Origin: Icerya purchasi
Lineage: Eukaryota; Arthropoda; Insecta; Hemiptera; Monophlebidae
Direction: 5' to 3'
Length of the DNA: 64,000 bases
Assembly (NCBI GenBank): GCA_039619475.1
Contig: CM077116.1
Coordinates: 31,197,183 to 31,261,182 of the forward strand
Below, in pieces: positions 1 through 11,800 of this stretch. Position 1 is the stretch's first letter, and every line of letters starts with the position of its first letter. The position numbers and the translations under genes were made by a program. The notes beneath the pieces were generated by a model. The model had not been told where the DNA came from, did not search any database, and was given only the letters and a program-made list of their open reading frames with translations.

Positions 1-1390
1 GCTTCACCTAATCGTGAGAAAAACGCACCAAACATTAAGGACGAATTACTTTTGCGCAAGACTGACGCTAATAATAAAATTTATCCAGCGCTCTATAATC
101 CCTCCAAAAAATAAAGGAAAAAAAGAAGTCATGAAGTAGTTACTTAAAAATGGGCGGCTCATGAACACGAAGCAAATAATATATAACACAAAATCAATAC
201 AATTTGCTTACAGGAAAACGAATTAAAATTTAAAAAATCATTTACGATAGCTTCGCTCATCGATAAAAATAAAATAAACAACAAGCAAATTAAAAAATTC
301 TATACATAGTAATAAAATGAATGAGACAGCGGACGTAAAAGCAAGCAATATGTAACAAAAATTGTGATGAAAAATGACGAGCGAAGCATAAAACGTAATG
401 TAAATGTTGGATAAATACAAATTTTTTTTGGAAAAAAAATAAATCCATCTTGAATTAAGTGACGATGATCAAGTCCTACTTCGAGGAACATATTAAGTGA
501 CTAATGAAGGAATTGAACTGTCGGTCCTGTCGATCAAAAATTACGAACAACAAAAGTAAGATCAGGAAAATTTGTGATACTCCTTCGAAAAAAAAATTCA
601 ATATCTAAAACAAAATACTCAAAGAAGTTAAAACGAAATCGTCGAAAATGTATTCGAAACTGAGTGAAATATAATATTATTGTTAATGAGGGCCCTAATG
701 GAGGCATAGACTGAACATTGAAAACAGTATGTGGTACTATTAAGTGAATTCCAACTATCGTCGATAAGAATTGCGGAAAACGTGAATGCAGCAACACAAT
801 ATAACTGAAACTCCGAACAGGCCAAAGTGATTTAATTAGAAGTCTAAATTAAATGAAAGTAACCTTCCGATAAAAAAGTAAGGAGACCAAAAAAGAACGT
901 AAGTGAGGATCGTAATCTATGAGATTTCTAGCAAAGTACCAGTTCTTATGATGTGTAAATTCGAAAATAGCAAATTGATGAAAACCGCTGAAGCGTTCAT
1001 GGAATGACTAATCTCACTAAATGCTTACAAGGTTCTTCGACATACTCTGAAGCCTGTATTAAGACTTTTGTTCTACCCAGATTGCAGGAAGTGTAACGAT
1101 AAAAACTGAAAACTACTCATCCTTTCGCATAATCCCCCAGAGACTGATTTTCGATTGTATTTGAAGAACTGATTATTTACAGAATGAAGTGCTGAAGTAT
1201 GGGGTAATCAAGGAGAAGCTGTCTGAAAGGAATTACAGTCATAATTCATCTCTTTTTACGAAAAGAATACTCGACTATAAACAATTGCGAGAACAAAAAT
1301 TACCACGCTGAAAAAAATTTAAAGCAACAAACAACAAATTTTATATATGTCTGTATGGATAAGCCGCAAAAAATTTATTTTCTGCTACTT
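1..1390. other. No recognisable gene
   Basis: AT-rich sequence with many stops in all frames. Short open stretches exist on both strands, but none has a composition or motif that I recognise. The word TTAAGTGA, also found in the minisatellite that follows, appears several times between about 455 and 760. It could be an old retroelement remnant, but I see no conserved motif that supports this. Confidence 0.5.
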
Positions 1391-1686
1391 GCCTGCATTA
1401 AGTGATTCACTTTTACACTGCTTGCATTAAGTGATTCACTTTTACACTGCTTGCATTAAGTGATTCACTTTTACACTGCTTGCATTAAGTGATTCACTTT
1501 TACACTGCTTGCATTAAGTGATTCACTTTTACACTGCCTGCATTAAGTGATTCACGTTTACACTGCTTGCATTAAGTGATTCACTTTTACACTGCTTGCA
1601 TTAAGTGATTCACTTTTACACTGCTTGCATTAAGTGATTCACTTTTACACTGCTTGCATTAAGTGATTCACTTTTACACTGCCTGC
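1391..1686. repeat. 29-bp minisatellite, 10 tandem copies
   Basis: A 29-bp unit is repeated head to tail ten times with only a few substitutions (for example CTGC for TTGC, and one ACGTTT for ACTTTT). Each unit contains the perfect 13-bp palindrome AAGTGATTCACTT. There are no unique spacers between copies. The uniformity points to recent expansion or homogenisation. Confidence 0.95.
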
Positions 1687-2040
1687 AAAAGAATATATTT
1701 AACAGTTAACTACAGTTAGAAAATAATCACTACGACGAACAATCGCCTTACTGTGGTATATGTACCCGCATAAATTTAACTAACAGTAAATAATTTAATG
1801 GAAACGATAACTCAAATTTACCCCCCACCCCCTCGCCACATTTCAAATAAGTTCGTAATAAATATAAACGAAACTCCCCCACCCTAACTGAAAACTAATT
1901 GAATATTGTTTTCATCCCATTTACGTCCTTAACTACTGTTTATGTACGAATATTCTACGACTTAAAATAAACACGCGTATGAAGTATAGGGAGTACATCT
2001 ATGAGAAGATACTAATTCTATATCTAATTACGAATTAACA
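1687..2040. other. Non-coding gap between two tandem arrays
   Basis: I see no open frame of note and no repeat. There is a C-rich patch near 1820-1880. The stretch only separates the 29-bp and 292-bp arrays. Confidence 0.5.
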
Positions 2041-4476
2041 TCTTCAGAAGGTTCTGGAACAAGTTGGAGCGTTGAAAGTAGCTGCTCGTTGAGTTGTCGA
2101 TGAAAAAACTGCAGTTTACGGATGATCTTGAAACGTTGGTGTGATGAGCAGCATCCTACCTGAGACATTGCTAATTTTACCGGAACACCTGAAACAAATT
2201 AAAAGAGACGCAAAAAGCCTACTCCTACCTAAGGAATAAAATAGACTAAATAATTTCATACATCATTTATGCCCCTAAACGTTTATTTTTCAGACCCATT
2301 TTTTACATATATTACCGGGGATACATGTGCGATTAGATACGAATTCTAGTTATAATTAAGAGTATTATCCGTAGCAATTCGAAGCGTTGAACGGCTATTC
2401 GTTGCTGTTGATGATGATCTTGAAGCGTTGGTAAGATGAACTGATTCGTTGTTGAGGCACTGCTAATTTTACCGGAACAGCTGAAACAAATTAAAAGGGA
2501 CGCAAAAAGCCTACTCCTACCTAAGGAATAAAATAGACTAAATAATTTCATACATCATTTATGCCCCTAAACGTTTATTTTTCAGACCCATTTTTTACAC
2601 ATATTACCGGGGATACATGTGCGATTAGATACGAATTCTAGTTATAATTAAGAGTATTATCCGTAGCAATTCGAAGCGTTGAACGGCTATTCGCTGCTGT
2701 TGATGATGATCTTGAAGCGTTCGTAAGATGAACTGATTTGTTGTTGAGGCACTGCTAATTTTACCGGAACAGCTGAAACAAATTAAAAGGGACGCAAAAA
2801 GCCTACTCCTACCTAAGGAATAAAATAGACTAAATAATTTCATACATCATTTATGCCCCTAAACGTTTATTTTTCAGACCCATTTTTTACATATATTACC
2901 GGGGATACATGTGCGATTAGATACGAATTCTAGTTATAATTAAGAGTATTATCCGTAGCAATTCGAAGCGTTGAACGGCTATTCGCTGCTGTTGATGATG
3001 ATCTTGAAGCGTTGGTAAGATGAACTGATTTGTTGTTGAGGCACTGCTAATTTTACCGGAACAGCTGAAACAAATTAAAAGGGACGCAAAAAGCCTACTC
3101 CTACCTAAGGAATAAAATAGACTAAATAATTTCATACATCATTTATGCCCCTAAACGTTTATTTTTCAGACCCATTTTTTACATATATTACCGGGGATAC
3201 ATGTGCGATTAGATACGAATTCTAGTTATAATTAAGAGTATTATCCGTAGCAATTCGAAGCGTTGAACGGCTATTCGCTGCTGTTGATGATGATCTTGAA
3301 GCGTTGGTAAGATGAACTGATTCGTTGTTGAGGCACTGCTAATTTTACCGGAACAGCTGAAACAAATTAAAAGAGACGCAAAAAGCCTACTCCTACCTAA
3401 GGAATAAAATAGACTAAATAATTTCATACATCATTTATGCCCCTAAACGTTTATTTTTCAGACCCATTTTTTACACATATTACCGGGGATACATGTGCGA
3501 TTAGATACGAATTCTAGTTATAATTAAGAGTATTATCCGTAGCAATTCGAAGCGTTGAACGGCTATTCGCTGCTGTTGATGATGATCTTGAAGCGTTGGT
3601 AAGATGAACTGATTTGTTGTTGAGGCACTGCTAATTTTACCGGAACAGCTGAAACAAATTAAAAGGGACGCAAAAAGCCTACTCCTACCTAAGGAATAAA
3701 ATAGACTAAATAATTTCATACATCATTTATGCCCCTAAACGTTTATTTTTCAGACCCATTTTTTACATATATTACCGGGGATACATGTGCGATTAGATAC
3801 GAATTCTAGTTATAATTAAGAGTATTATCCGTAGCAATTCGAAGCGTTGAACGGCTATTCGCTGCTGTTGATGATGATCTTGAAGCGTTGGTAAGATGAA
3901 CTGATTCGTTGTTGAGGCACTGCTAATTTTACCGGAACAGCTGAAACAAATTAAAAGAGACGCAAAAAGCCTACTCCTACCTAAGGAATAAAATAGACTA
4001 AATAATTTCATACATCATTTATGCCCCTAAACGTTTATTTTTCAGACCCATTTTTTACATATATTACCGGGGATACATGTGCGATTAGATACGAATTCCA
4101 GTTATAATTAAGAGTATTATCCGTAGCAATTCGAAGTGTTGAACGGCTATTCGCTGCTGTTGATGATGATCTTGAAGCGTTGGTAAGATGAACTGATTCG
4201 TTGTTGAGGCACTGCTAATTTTACCGGAACAGCTGAAACAAATTAAAAGGGACGCAAAAAGCCTACTCCTACCTAAGGAATAAAATAGACTAAATAATTT
4301 CATACATCATTTATGCCCCTAAACGTTTATTTTTCAGACCCATTTTTTACATATATTACCGGGGATACATGTGCGATTAGATACGAATTCTAGTTATAAT
4401 TAAGAGTATTATCCGTAGCAATGCGAAGCGTTGAATGGCTATTCGCTGTTGTTGATGATGATCTTGAAGCGTTGGA
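2041..4476. repeat. 292-bp satellite array, about 8.3 copies
   Basis: Units recur every 292 bp exactly (for example the ATACGAATTC word near 2337, 2629, 2921, 3213, 3505, 3797 and 4089). The first unit (from about 2041) is clearly diverged and the last (from about 4377) breaks off at about 4476. The internal copies differ by only a few bases. On the minus strand seven successive units carry the same 72-codon open frame (2333-2551, then every 292 bp to 4085-4303). It starts MKLFSLFYSL and has a hydrophobic, signal-peptide-like N-terminus. Because the copies were homogenised together, the repeated frame is weak evidence of coding. Confidence 0.95.
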
Positions 4477-4982
4477 ATGTTGCAAAACTGATCACACGGC
4501 AACGCTGATTTGTATTCTTGATACAAATTACAAAACGAAAGTGCTCCACCTTTATCTGCTAGAAATCGACTACGTCGTTTATGCCCCTATCGCGATTTTC
4601 TTCAAGGCTGAATTTTCCCGGCTAGTTGAATTTTTATATTCGGTCGGGCACATTTTCACGCTCATGTGCGCTCACAAAATCCCTCCCCATAATATGGCTG
4701 AGAAATTACTACCCACCCCGATTTAGTTTACTAAAATTCACTCGCGGAACTGATTTACACTTCCACGGAGCTGTCCATCATCTTTTTAAATTATTTTCCA
4801 TTCGATATTAATTAAAAGTTTCTACGTACCTTTATCTGATTTTTGCTTTTTCCTGATTTACTGCCGATGGAAGTATTACTTGCGCAACGGAGCTCTTAAA
4901 GTGAACTAGAGGCGCTAAAGTATGGGTTAAGAATGGATTTTCATTTTTGTTTTGTTTTCTTTTCGAGATCGGTTTTAAAAAC
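4477..4982. other. Unrecognised sequence between satellite and hAT element
   Basis: A 101-codon plus-strand open frame (4421-4726) starts inside the last satellite unit and runs into unique sequence. I do not recognise its product, and its first part is satellite-derived, so it is probably a chance frame. Nothing else stands out. Confidence 0.4.
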
Positions 4983-5309
4983 CAGTGATGGTCCTTTTAG
5001 GTGGTGCGAGATCTCAAAATGGCGCCCCTCCAAATATAAAACTTAGCGTTCTTTCTATGCAATTGCGTATCCGCGATTATGGTCTACATTATTTACGTTC
5101 AGACGAAAGGCAATGTAATTTTTTATATATAAACAGTATCAGACCGACCAAACATTTATAGGCATATCTGAATGTCAACTTGTCAAATGACACGTAATAA
5201 CTAATATTTTGTTTGACAACTTTTATCTAAACTATTATGCTGCAGACCGTAATCAATTTTAAAGTAAAAGAACAGCTAATTTGATAAAAAGAATAGAGAT
5301 GGTCACAGT

Positions 5310-5738
5310 TCAAGCTTTTGCGCTTGCAAAGTTTCTTATAAAGTCCGAATAATTTATCTTATAGACAAAAGCATTTTCTATAGACAAAATTACCAGATCT
5401 GATAGTCTTTCCGGACTCGTAGTAGATCGTAAGTAAGCTTTTATAAGTTTTAATTTACTGAAACTTCGTTCTCCTTTAGCAACAATTACAGGAACAGTCA
5501 GCAAGATACGAAGCACTGTCACATATTCGGGAAAATATCCTGCCAATCTTTTTTGTTTTATAAGTCGAAGAACTTTTAATGGCTCTTTTGATTGAAAATC
5601 TTTTAATAATGAGTTCAGGCTCTAAAGTTCCTTCACTAATTCGCAACCAGACATGTCATATTTTTCTTCATCAGTTAATTTACAAATCAGCACAGGATTT
5701 TTCGAATATGGATGTTTCAGCAACTATTTTGATGTTGT
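5310..5738 (-). pseudogene. hAT transposase, C-terminal part with dimerisation domain (broken)
   Basis: A hAT transposase cuts and rejoins the element; this part is the C-terminal hAT dimerisation region. Residues such as LLTVPVIVAKGERSFSKLK followed by LRSTTSPERLSDLVILSIEN match the conserved block near the C-terminus of ZMYM1-like hAT proteins. Translating upstream on the minus strand gives a readable frame to about 5690, with an in-frame stop after CELVKEL. A frameshift and further stops lie nearer 5690-5738. The frame then meets the LINE insertion. Ignoring the LINE and one copy of its target duplication, the minus-strand frame continues into the piece at 7444 and above. Not functional. 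Confidence 0.85.
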
Positions 5739-7443
5739 ATAAAAATTAAAAGAATCGATGAGAGAATGGAAAAGAAAGAAAAATAAGATAATGGTAATAA
5801 AGAATATCAAATGGAAGATACATACAGAGGAAAACGAAATAAAAAAAGAGCGGATAAAATATATCTGGGAACTGTAAGGGATAACACAAGACCGCATTAT
5901 AAATCTTCAAATACTTGGGGAGATGGCCCTGATATATTATTACGTGAATTGGAACAAGCGATCGAAGTAAGAAGAGGAAATAAAGCGCCGAGAGAAGGAC
6001 AAAAAAAACAACAAGGTAGCACTGCTGGAAATTATGAATAAAATATACCAAGAAGGAATAATACCGGAGGATTTATTAAAGTCGATTATTATACCAATTC
6101 CTAAAAAGGGGAACGCAACAAAATACACTGATTACAGAACAATAAGCTTAATAAGCCATGCACTAAAACGTCAACTATCGATAATAAACAGGAGAATAGA
6201 AAACAAAATAGACAATCATCTAAGTAAAACACAATACGGCTTCATTGAAAAACGCGGAACAAGAGATGCGATTTCGCTACTGCGAATCCTCAGCCAAAGG
6301 GCAATAGATGTGAATAGGGATGTATATTCGTGCTTTGTGGAATTTGAAAAATCCTTCGATAGGTTATAACATACACAACTAATAGACATACTTATTAAAT
6401 ACGTATTAGATGAACGAGACGTAAATATAATTAAACATATATACTGTAACCAGAAGGCAACTGTACGAATCGGATAGAAACAGTCCAAAAAATATTTGCC
6501 ATATAGCAAGGGGTGTACGACAAGGTTGCCCGTTATCACCGAAACTGTTCAACGCATACGCGGAGGAAATAGTCAGAATGGAAAACATTAATAAACTCGG
6601 ATTTAATATAAACGGAACAAGAATAGCACATATAAGCTACGCTGATGATCAAGTACATATATCTGGCAGAGTCCAGAAGAAATCTACAAAAAATAATGAA
6701 TATAATATCAGTAGAAGGCAGAAAATTAGGAATGAAAATAAACGTTAAAAAGACAAAGGTTATGAGAATAGCAAAAACATTAAATAGATCTCCAGTGGAA
6801 ATATATATATATATAGATGGCGAAAAAATTAAACAAGTAACTAAGTACATCTACCTGGGGAGTTTAATTACGGAAAATGGGAAAGACGATGATGAAATGA
6901 GAAGAAGAATAGGCTGTGGCCGAACTGCATTTAATAATTTAGAACGAGCACTGAAAGATAGAAAATTGAACACGCAATTAAAAATGAAAATTTTTCACTG
7001 CTTCGCATGGTCAACAATGCGATACGCTTCGGAAACCTGGACGATATCGGAGGCTAACAAAAAGAAAATCAATGTCTTCGAGTTGTGGTGCTACAGAAGA
7101 ATGCACAGAATATCATGGAAGGAAAAAGTAACAAATGTAGTAGTATTGAATGAATGTAAAATTAGTGAGCCAAACGGCTAATAGGATATCATCGAAGAAG
7201 CAAAAAAGAAATACTTTGGACATAAAATACGAGAAGAAGATCTATTCACGAATATGATACAAGGGAAAATTCAGGGAAAAAGACCACGAGGAAGGAGACA
7301 CGGATGGAATACATACATGGAATAGCTGAAATAAATTCACTTTTGGAAGGAATACAAAAGGCCAGGCGGAGACAACTGTAGTAAAACAAGGTGCCGCACT
7401 AACCTCCTGGACAGGAGATGGAAATGATGATGATGATAAAAAT
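5739..7443 (+). mobile_element. RTE-like non-LTR retrotransposon, 5'-truncated, nested in the hAT
   Basis: A 5'-truncated LINE in plus orientation. It holds a broken reverse transcriptase and ends in a GATGATGATGAT tail (about 7424-7437), the short-repeat 3' end typical of RTE-like elements. The word ATAAAAAT occurs at 5739-5746 and again at 7436-7443, a plausible 8-bp target duplication (AT-rich, so some chance of coincidence). Removing the insert together with one copy restores the hAT minus-strand frame across the junction, which supports these boundaries. Confidence 0.85.
5760..7380 (+). pseudogene. Reverse transcriptase of RTE-like LINE (frameshifted)
   Basis: The protein would copy element RNA into DNA at the target site. 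Visible in order: an upstream block with KSIIIPIPKKGN and YRTISLIS (6034-6369), an FEKSFDRL block ending in a stop at 6369, then in another frame RQGCPLSPKLFNAYAEE (about 6515-6565) and the catalytic YADD at 6638-6649. A third frame (6645-7181) has the thumb and C-terminal region with YIYLGSLI, TWTISEANKKK and WCYRRMHRISW. KRPRGRRR lies further down, near 7275. The N-terminal endonuclease is absent. At least three frame changes and several stops make it non-functional. The exact clade (RTE or a relative) is inferred from the C-terminal motifs and the GAT-repeat tail. Confidence 0.85.
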
Positions 7444-8600
7444 GGCCGTATATCGTTGAATTTTGACAGTTGTCCACTAAATCGACTGACCAATGCATTC
7501 TCAATTGTCTCAATCATCAGGTAAAAAACATTCATTTTAAATAATTCTTCAGTATCAGTTGGTGTCTCATGTACGGCTTCGTATTCAGATAACGTTTTTT
7601 TTTTTTCAGGATCGGACTGACTTGATTTCCCTAGCTGCTATTAGGGTAGATGAAGAAGTCCGGTACTGTTTCACAAATTCCATGCAGTCTGGTAATTCCA
7701 TGGTTTCAGTCTGCATAGCCTTACTTACAATGTTTACTTGGAACAGTACACCATATTTACCAAGCTACCATAGTAATCATGAACTCAAATTGCCCCATGT
7801 TCTTTACCAGTGTGACAAGGCTTCCGATGCTGCAACTGAATCATTAGTTTCTTCATGAAGATTTAGAAGGGCATCACGAACTGAAGTGTAGTGAAAGCAA
7901 ACAGCAGCAAGGCTAGAAAACTACTCTCCCAGCGAGTTTCGCGAACTTCTTTCAGGGATAATCCTTCTAAAAAAAACAGTCTTTGGAAATAAAAAAAAAA
8001 ATTTAACAGATGTTTTGGCGCTATCACCGAATTCAGGCTATGATAGCCACATGGATAAAAAATTGCTCGAGGATATTGATTAAGATTTCTGGTTTGGACA
8101 TCTTTGTTTACTCCTACTATGTTCGCTCCATTATCGTCTCCTTTATCTCAATAATCGTTCATGTCGAAATCAAACTCTTGTACAATTATATCAAGAAAGA
8201 AGCCAATGAGTCCTGCTCCAGAAGAATCACTTACCGACTTGTAAGCAACGAACTACTTTCGTGCTAAGTATTTAGCTGACTTCACTATATTTAAAATATT
8301 ATTTCGAACTTCACTTCCACTAACTAGTTTTAAATGCGTTGCCAAAATAGTGAGCGTCGGTCTCTTTATTTACAGCACGGCGAAGGTGTTCCATCATTAT
8401 ATTATCAAATTTTCATAGTAGTTGCACTAAGCCCAGGAAGTTGCCATTATTAGGAGTGTATAAAGTTTCAAATCGAGAGCCCCCTCTAAATGACAAAATG
8501 GTGTGGGCATCATTCGTTCGGGGATAGCACAACCCACCGAGATTTCTCGTCTTCAATTTGTTTTTGAAAGTGCTTGTCTATTCCAATACTGCCTTGGTTA
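7444..8600 (-). pseudogene. hAT transposase, N-terminal and middle part (broken)
   Basis: Minus-strand translation in shifting frames gives blocks expected of a ZMYM1-like hAT transposase. NGNFLGLVQLL and MMEHLRRAVN lie around 8380-8450, and GVRNTILNIVKSAKYLS lies around 8260-8320. A KEVRETRWE block lies around 7935-7965, and NVFYLMIETIENALVSRF lies around 7475-7535. The order agrees with the C-terminal piece at 5310-5738. There are many stops and frameshifts, and no BED finger could be identified. It is a relic. Confidence 0.75.
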
Positions 8601-8831
8601 GTTTTCATTGCTTATATCGTTACGTACACCAACTCGAATAATTATTTCATCTCTTGTAGTAGAGTCGATAAGCGACTATTTCGTCATAATTATATTCTCA
8701 CCAAAATGATGATGATAATGATGCTATAACTGATTCTTCCATAATATTTTCAAATCCGTTGATTTTGGCGCCCCTTCCGTAATGGCGCCCGGTGCGACCA
8801 CACCCCTCGCAACACCCTAGGACCGCCACTG

Positions 8832-11800
8832 TTAAAAATTTAAAAACTTACCGCAATATCGAGAAAAAAGAGCAATTTTATTTTATTTCGAAATTACCTT
8901 TCACTTTAACGAATTTCCTAAATAATCAACATCGGAAAAACATTCACCGCGTAATTGTTAATGAATTTTGCAAGGAGAGTTAAATTAAATTAAAATTTAT
9001 TTTATATTTTATTACATTGTTTTAAAGCATTTTTTTGTTTTTTAATTATTCAAAAAACACTTTGGACGGTTTAATTTTAAAATGAAATTTTTTTTTATTC
9101 CGAAAATTGGTTTTTATGCAATCGGCGGTAGTGTGGGAGTGTATTTAAGAAAAGTTCTTTTATACGAAACACTTAATTCCTATAGGAAAAGTCTGAGGCT
9201 GTGAAATTGTAAGAAGGTTTTAGGTTCGAGCACTCCATATTACGCAAGTAATTCCGCAAACTGAAATCTGAAAACCACCACCAGCTTAAATTATAAAAAC
9301 GAGCGTCATCTAAGCTCTTTTCAGCTGTAATCAAACTTAATTTGCAATTTGAAAAACAATGTGTACAATTAACTTCATTCCGCACCTATTGTTGCAGCTG
9401 TACATTATAAGCTTAAATGACTCTCGTTACACAGTAGAACATCGAAAGGGCGCAAAAAGTGATAGTGTTTGGAGAAATAAAGTTTCAATATGTTAATGGG
9501 TAAAATTCTAGCGTCAAGTATGTGACGGTTCATGTTTTTTGTAGCTATAGGCAATAGAACGCAATTTATAAAATGAGAAGATGGTTAAAGGAATCAAAAA
9601 TTATTCGAAAATACGTAAAAAAATTTTTTATGAACATAAAAATTAAATATTGCTTTTGAACTTAAAAATTTACGCTTTCATAAATAAAGACGTGCCTTTC
9701 AAAACTGGTATAAATTTTTAGTTATAAAACCATTATTAGAGAAAGAAATAATTAAAGAAAATTATTTTTTTTGATTCGAAATTTGTTAGCAATTCTCGCA
9801 ATTTCTAATTTGAGTGCGAATAATTTGAAATAGCACGTCACATTTGATCAATGTATCGGTTATTATTGACAAAGTCGCAAAAAGCGAACAATTGAGGGAA
9901 AAGGCGATGTTCTACTGCCCCATACCCGACACCAGTCATGCTAAGTAGTTGTGCAGTCACTTACCGACGACGTCTGCTACATAATTTTACCTGCAACTGC
10001 TGCGCGACCAGACGGGAAAACGCACTAATGCCGAGACGATGCGACGCGATGTGAAACGTGGAGCACGATTGTTGCATGATCGGCTGAAAAATAAACTGTT
10101 AGTAACTGCAGAGCACGGTCATGTCCGACTATAATCATTCCATTTTAATCTCAAGCTGTCGCATCTTTTGGTCATTAAATTATTGGACTCCTACTATCCC
10201 CCTACCCAATAATCCAGTCAAATGCCATAAAATCCTCCCTCCTCTTGATGTATTTAATAAACGGCTACTGAATCTTACGCGATCGCTCTGCAGTGTGTGG
10301 TGTGTATTTTATAACGTAAAAGTACATACCTGGAAAGCTGATGACTTACAAAATGCTGCGATGCGATGCGATGCGATGCGATGCGATGGATTTTCGTCGG
10401 ACTTCATTTGAAGATTTATAACATTGAAGTGCTCCACGTTTCTCACGAAAAACGAACACGAATACGAACGTCTAATTGTAGCAGATTTTCGAGATCATAA
10501 ATTGAACGTCAATATTCTTGCTTCCGGCTAAAAAAACATCGAAACTGAGATTTACATTTTCGCAAAATTGAACCTTCAGTCAATTCCGGATTTTCGGTTT
10601 TTCTTCCACCCATCTGAAGGTAAATTCCAACATCTTTAATAGGCCGTCTGTTCTTAAGAATAAAAAAAATACACATTAAAAGTTTTCAACCTCCTAATCA
10701 AGAAGAATTGCTCATTACTATTTTATTATATATGTACTTGTTTACTATCGTTCGGGTATAAATCAAGCTGACCCAAACACACAATCGGTTTGAAATTAAC
10801 GTTTTATTTAATTTTTCAGCCTAAAAATTTAATTTCAAGCAAAGAATTTCAATTTTTCCTGCTAAGATTTTTGTAAACACGATTCTTCGATAAATTTCAT
10901 AACGAAATTATTTTGAAATTTGTATAATTTTTCACTACAATATGTATTCGTTAAAAAACATGTTTTTATATCTCAAGATCAAATAAAATTTTTTAATATA
11001 TCCCCAACAAAATCGATCTAGAATTTTAATAGAAAACTTCACCCAAATTTAATACGGAAAAATGCAAAGTTTCGAAAAACAGTATTATCAAAAATAAATA
11101 ATTATTCTTCGTCACACGACAGTGTAATATATTAAAAACCTATCAAAAAATTTTATTTAACCTGAAAATGTTAAAATGGAAAATTATGAGCCTGGTAAAG
11201 AACATTCTTCTTTTACGTTTTCAAATGTCCACCTTGATACTTTATTTTTTCTATAAGTTCATATTGCCAATTTGTAACGATGAACAAAAAAGGTTACAAA
11301 AATTAAATGAAATATTTTAATCACTTTCTTCGTTGGTTTTATTGCGAGTGTTTTGGAAAATCATATTTAATCCGAGATGCATAGGAGCATTGAAAGGGTG
11401 TAGCCGGGTTTATATGGGAAATCTGCCCTTGCGGCTTTTTCGACTCGCACTTCAGGGATTATTTTGGTGTGGAATAAAAAAAATTTTGCCAAATTTTCTG
11501 CTGTTTATCTCAAACGACTTCCGAGTTTTTCAAAAATCCTGTTTTTTCGATTTTATTTTTTTTTTCATTGGAAAATTCAAAATTAATGAATGGTAATTTT
11601 TTCCCATATTCTTGGGAATAAAATACATGACAAAATATTATGGTCATAATTTTTAAACGAAAAACCGATTTTTGGCGACGGAAATAAAATGTAAATCTTT
11701 TTTTTTTTTTTTTTTTTTTTTTTTATTACATAAATACCATCTATGCGCAAATTAAGCGCGAGTGATGGAATATTATTCTAATATCTGAAAATCAACATGT

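Larger units (their letters stand above)
4983..8831 (-). mobile_element. hAT-family DNA transposon (ZMYM1-like), interrupted by a LINE
   Basis: The left end begins CAGTGATGGTCC at 4983. The right end, read inward on the minus strand from 8831, begins CAGTGGCGGTCC. Both continue into a GGCGCC-containing stretch, giving imperfect TIRs of about 50-65 bp. The flanks are TTAAAAAC (4975-4982) and TTAAAAAT (8832-8839), an 8-bp target duplication with one mismatch, as expected for hAT. Minus-strand pieces between the ends match ZMYM1-like hAT transposases. They are broken by stops, frameshifts and a nested LINE at about 5739-7443. The element is therefore dead, but its boundaries are well preserved. 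Confidence 0.9.

Noticed and set aside
1391..1686. CRISPR-like array of 29-bp repeats
   Set aside because: The units are head to tail without spacers and the window is eukaryotic; it is a minisatellite.
5811..6041. A 76-codon plus-strand frame as a separate protein
   Set aside because: It is one reading frame of the 5' part of the broken LINE reverse transcriptase.
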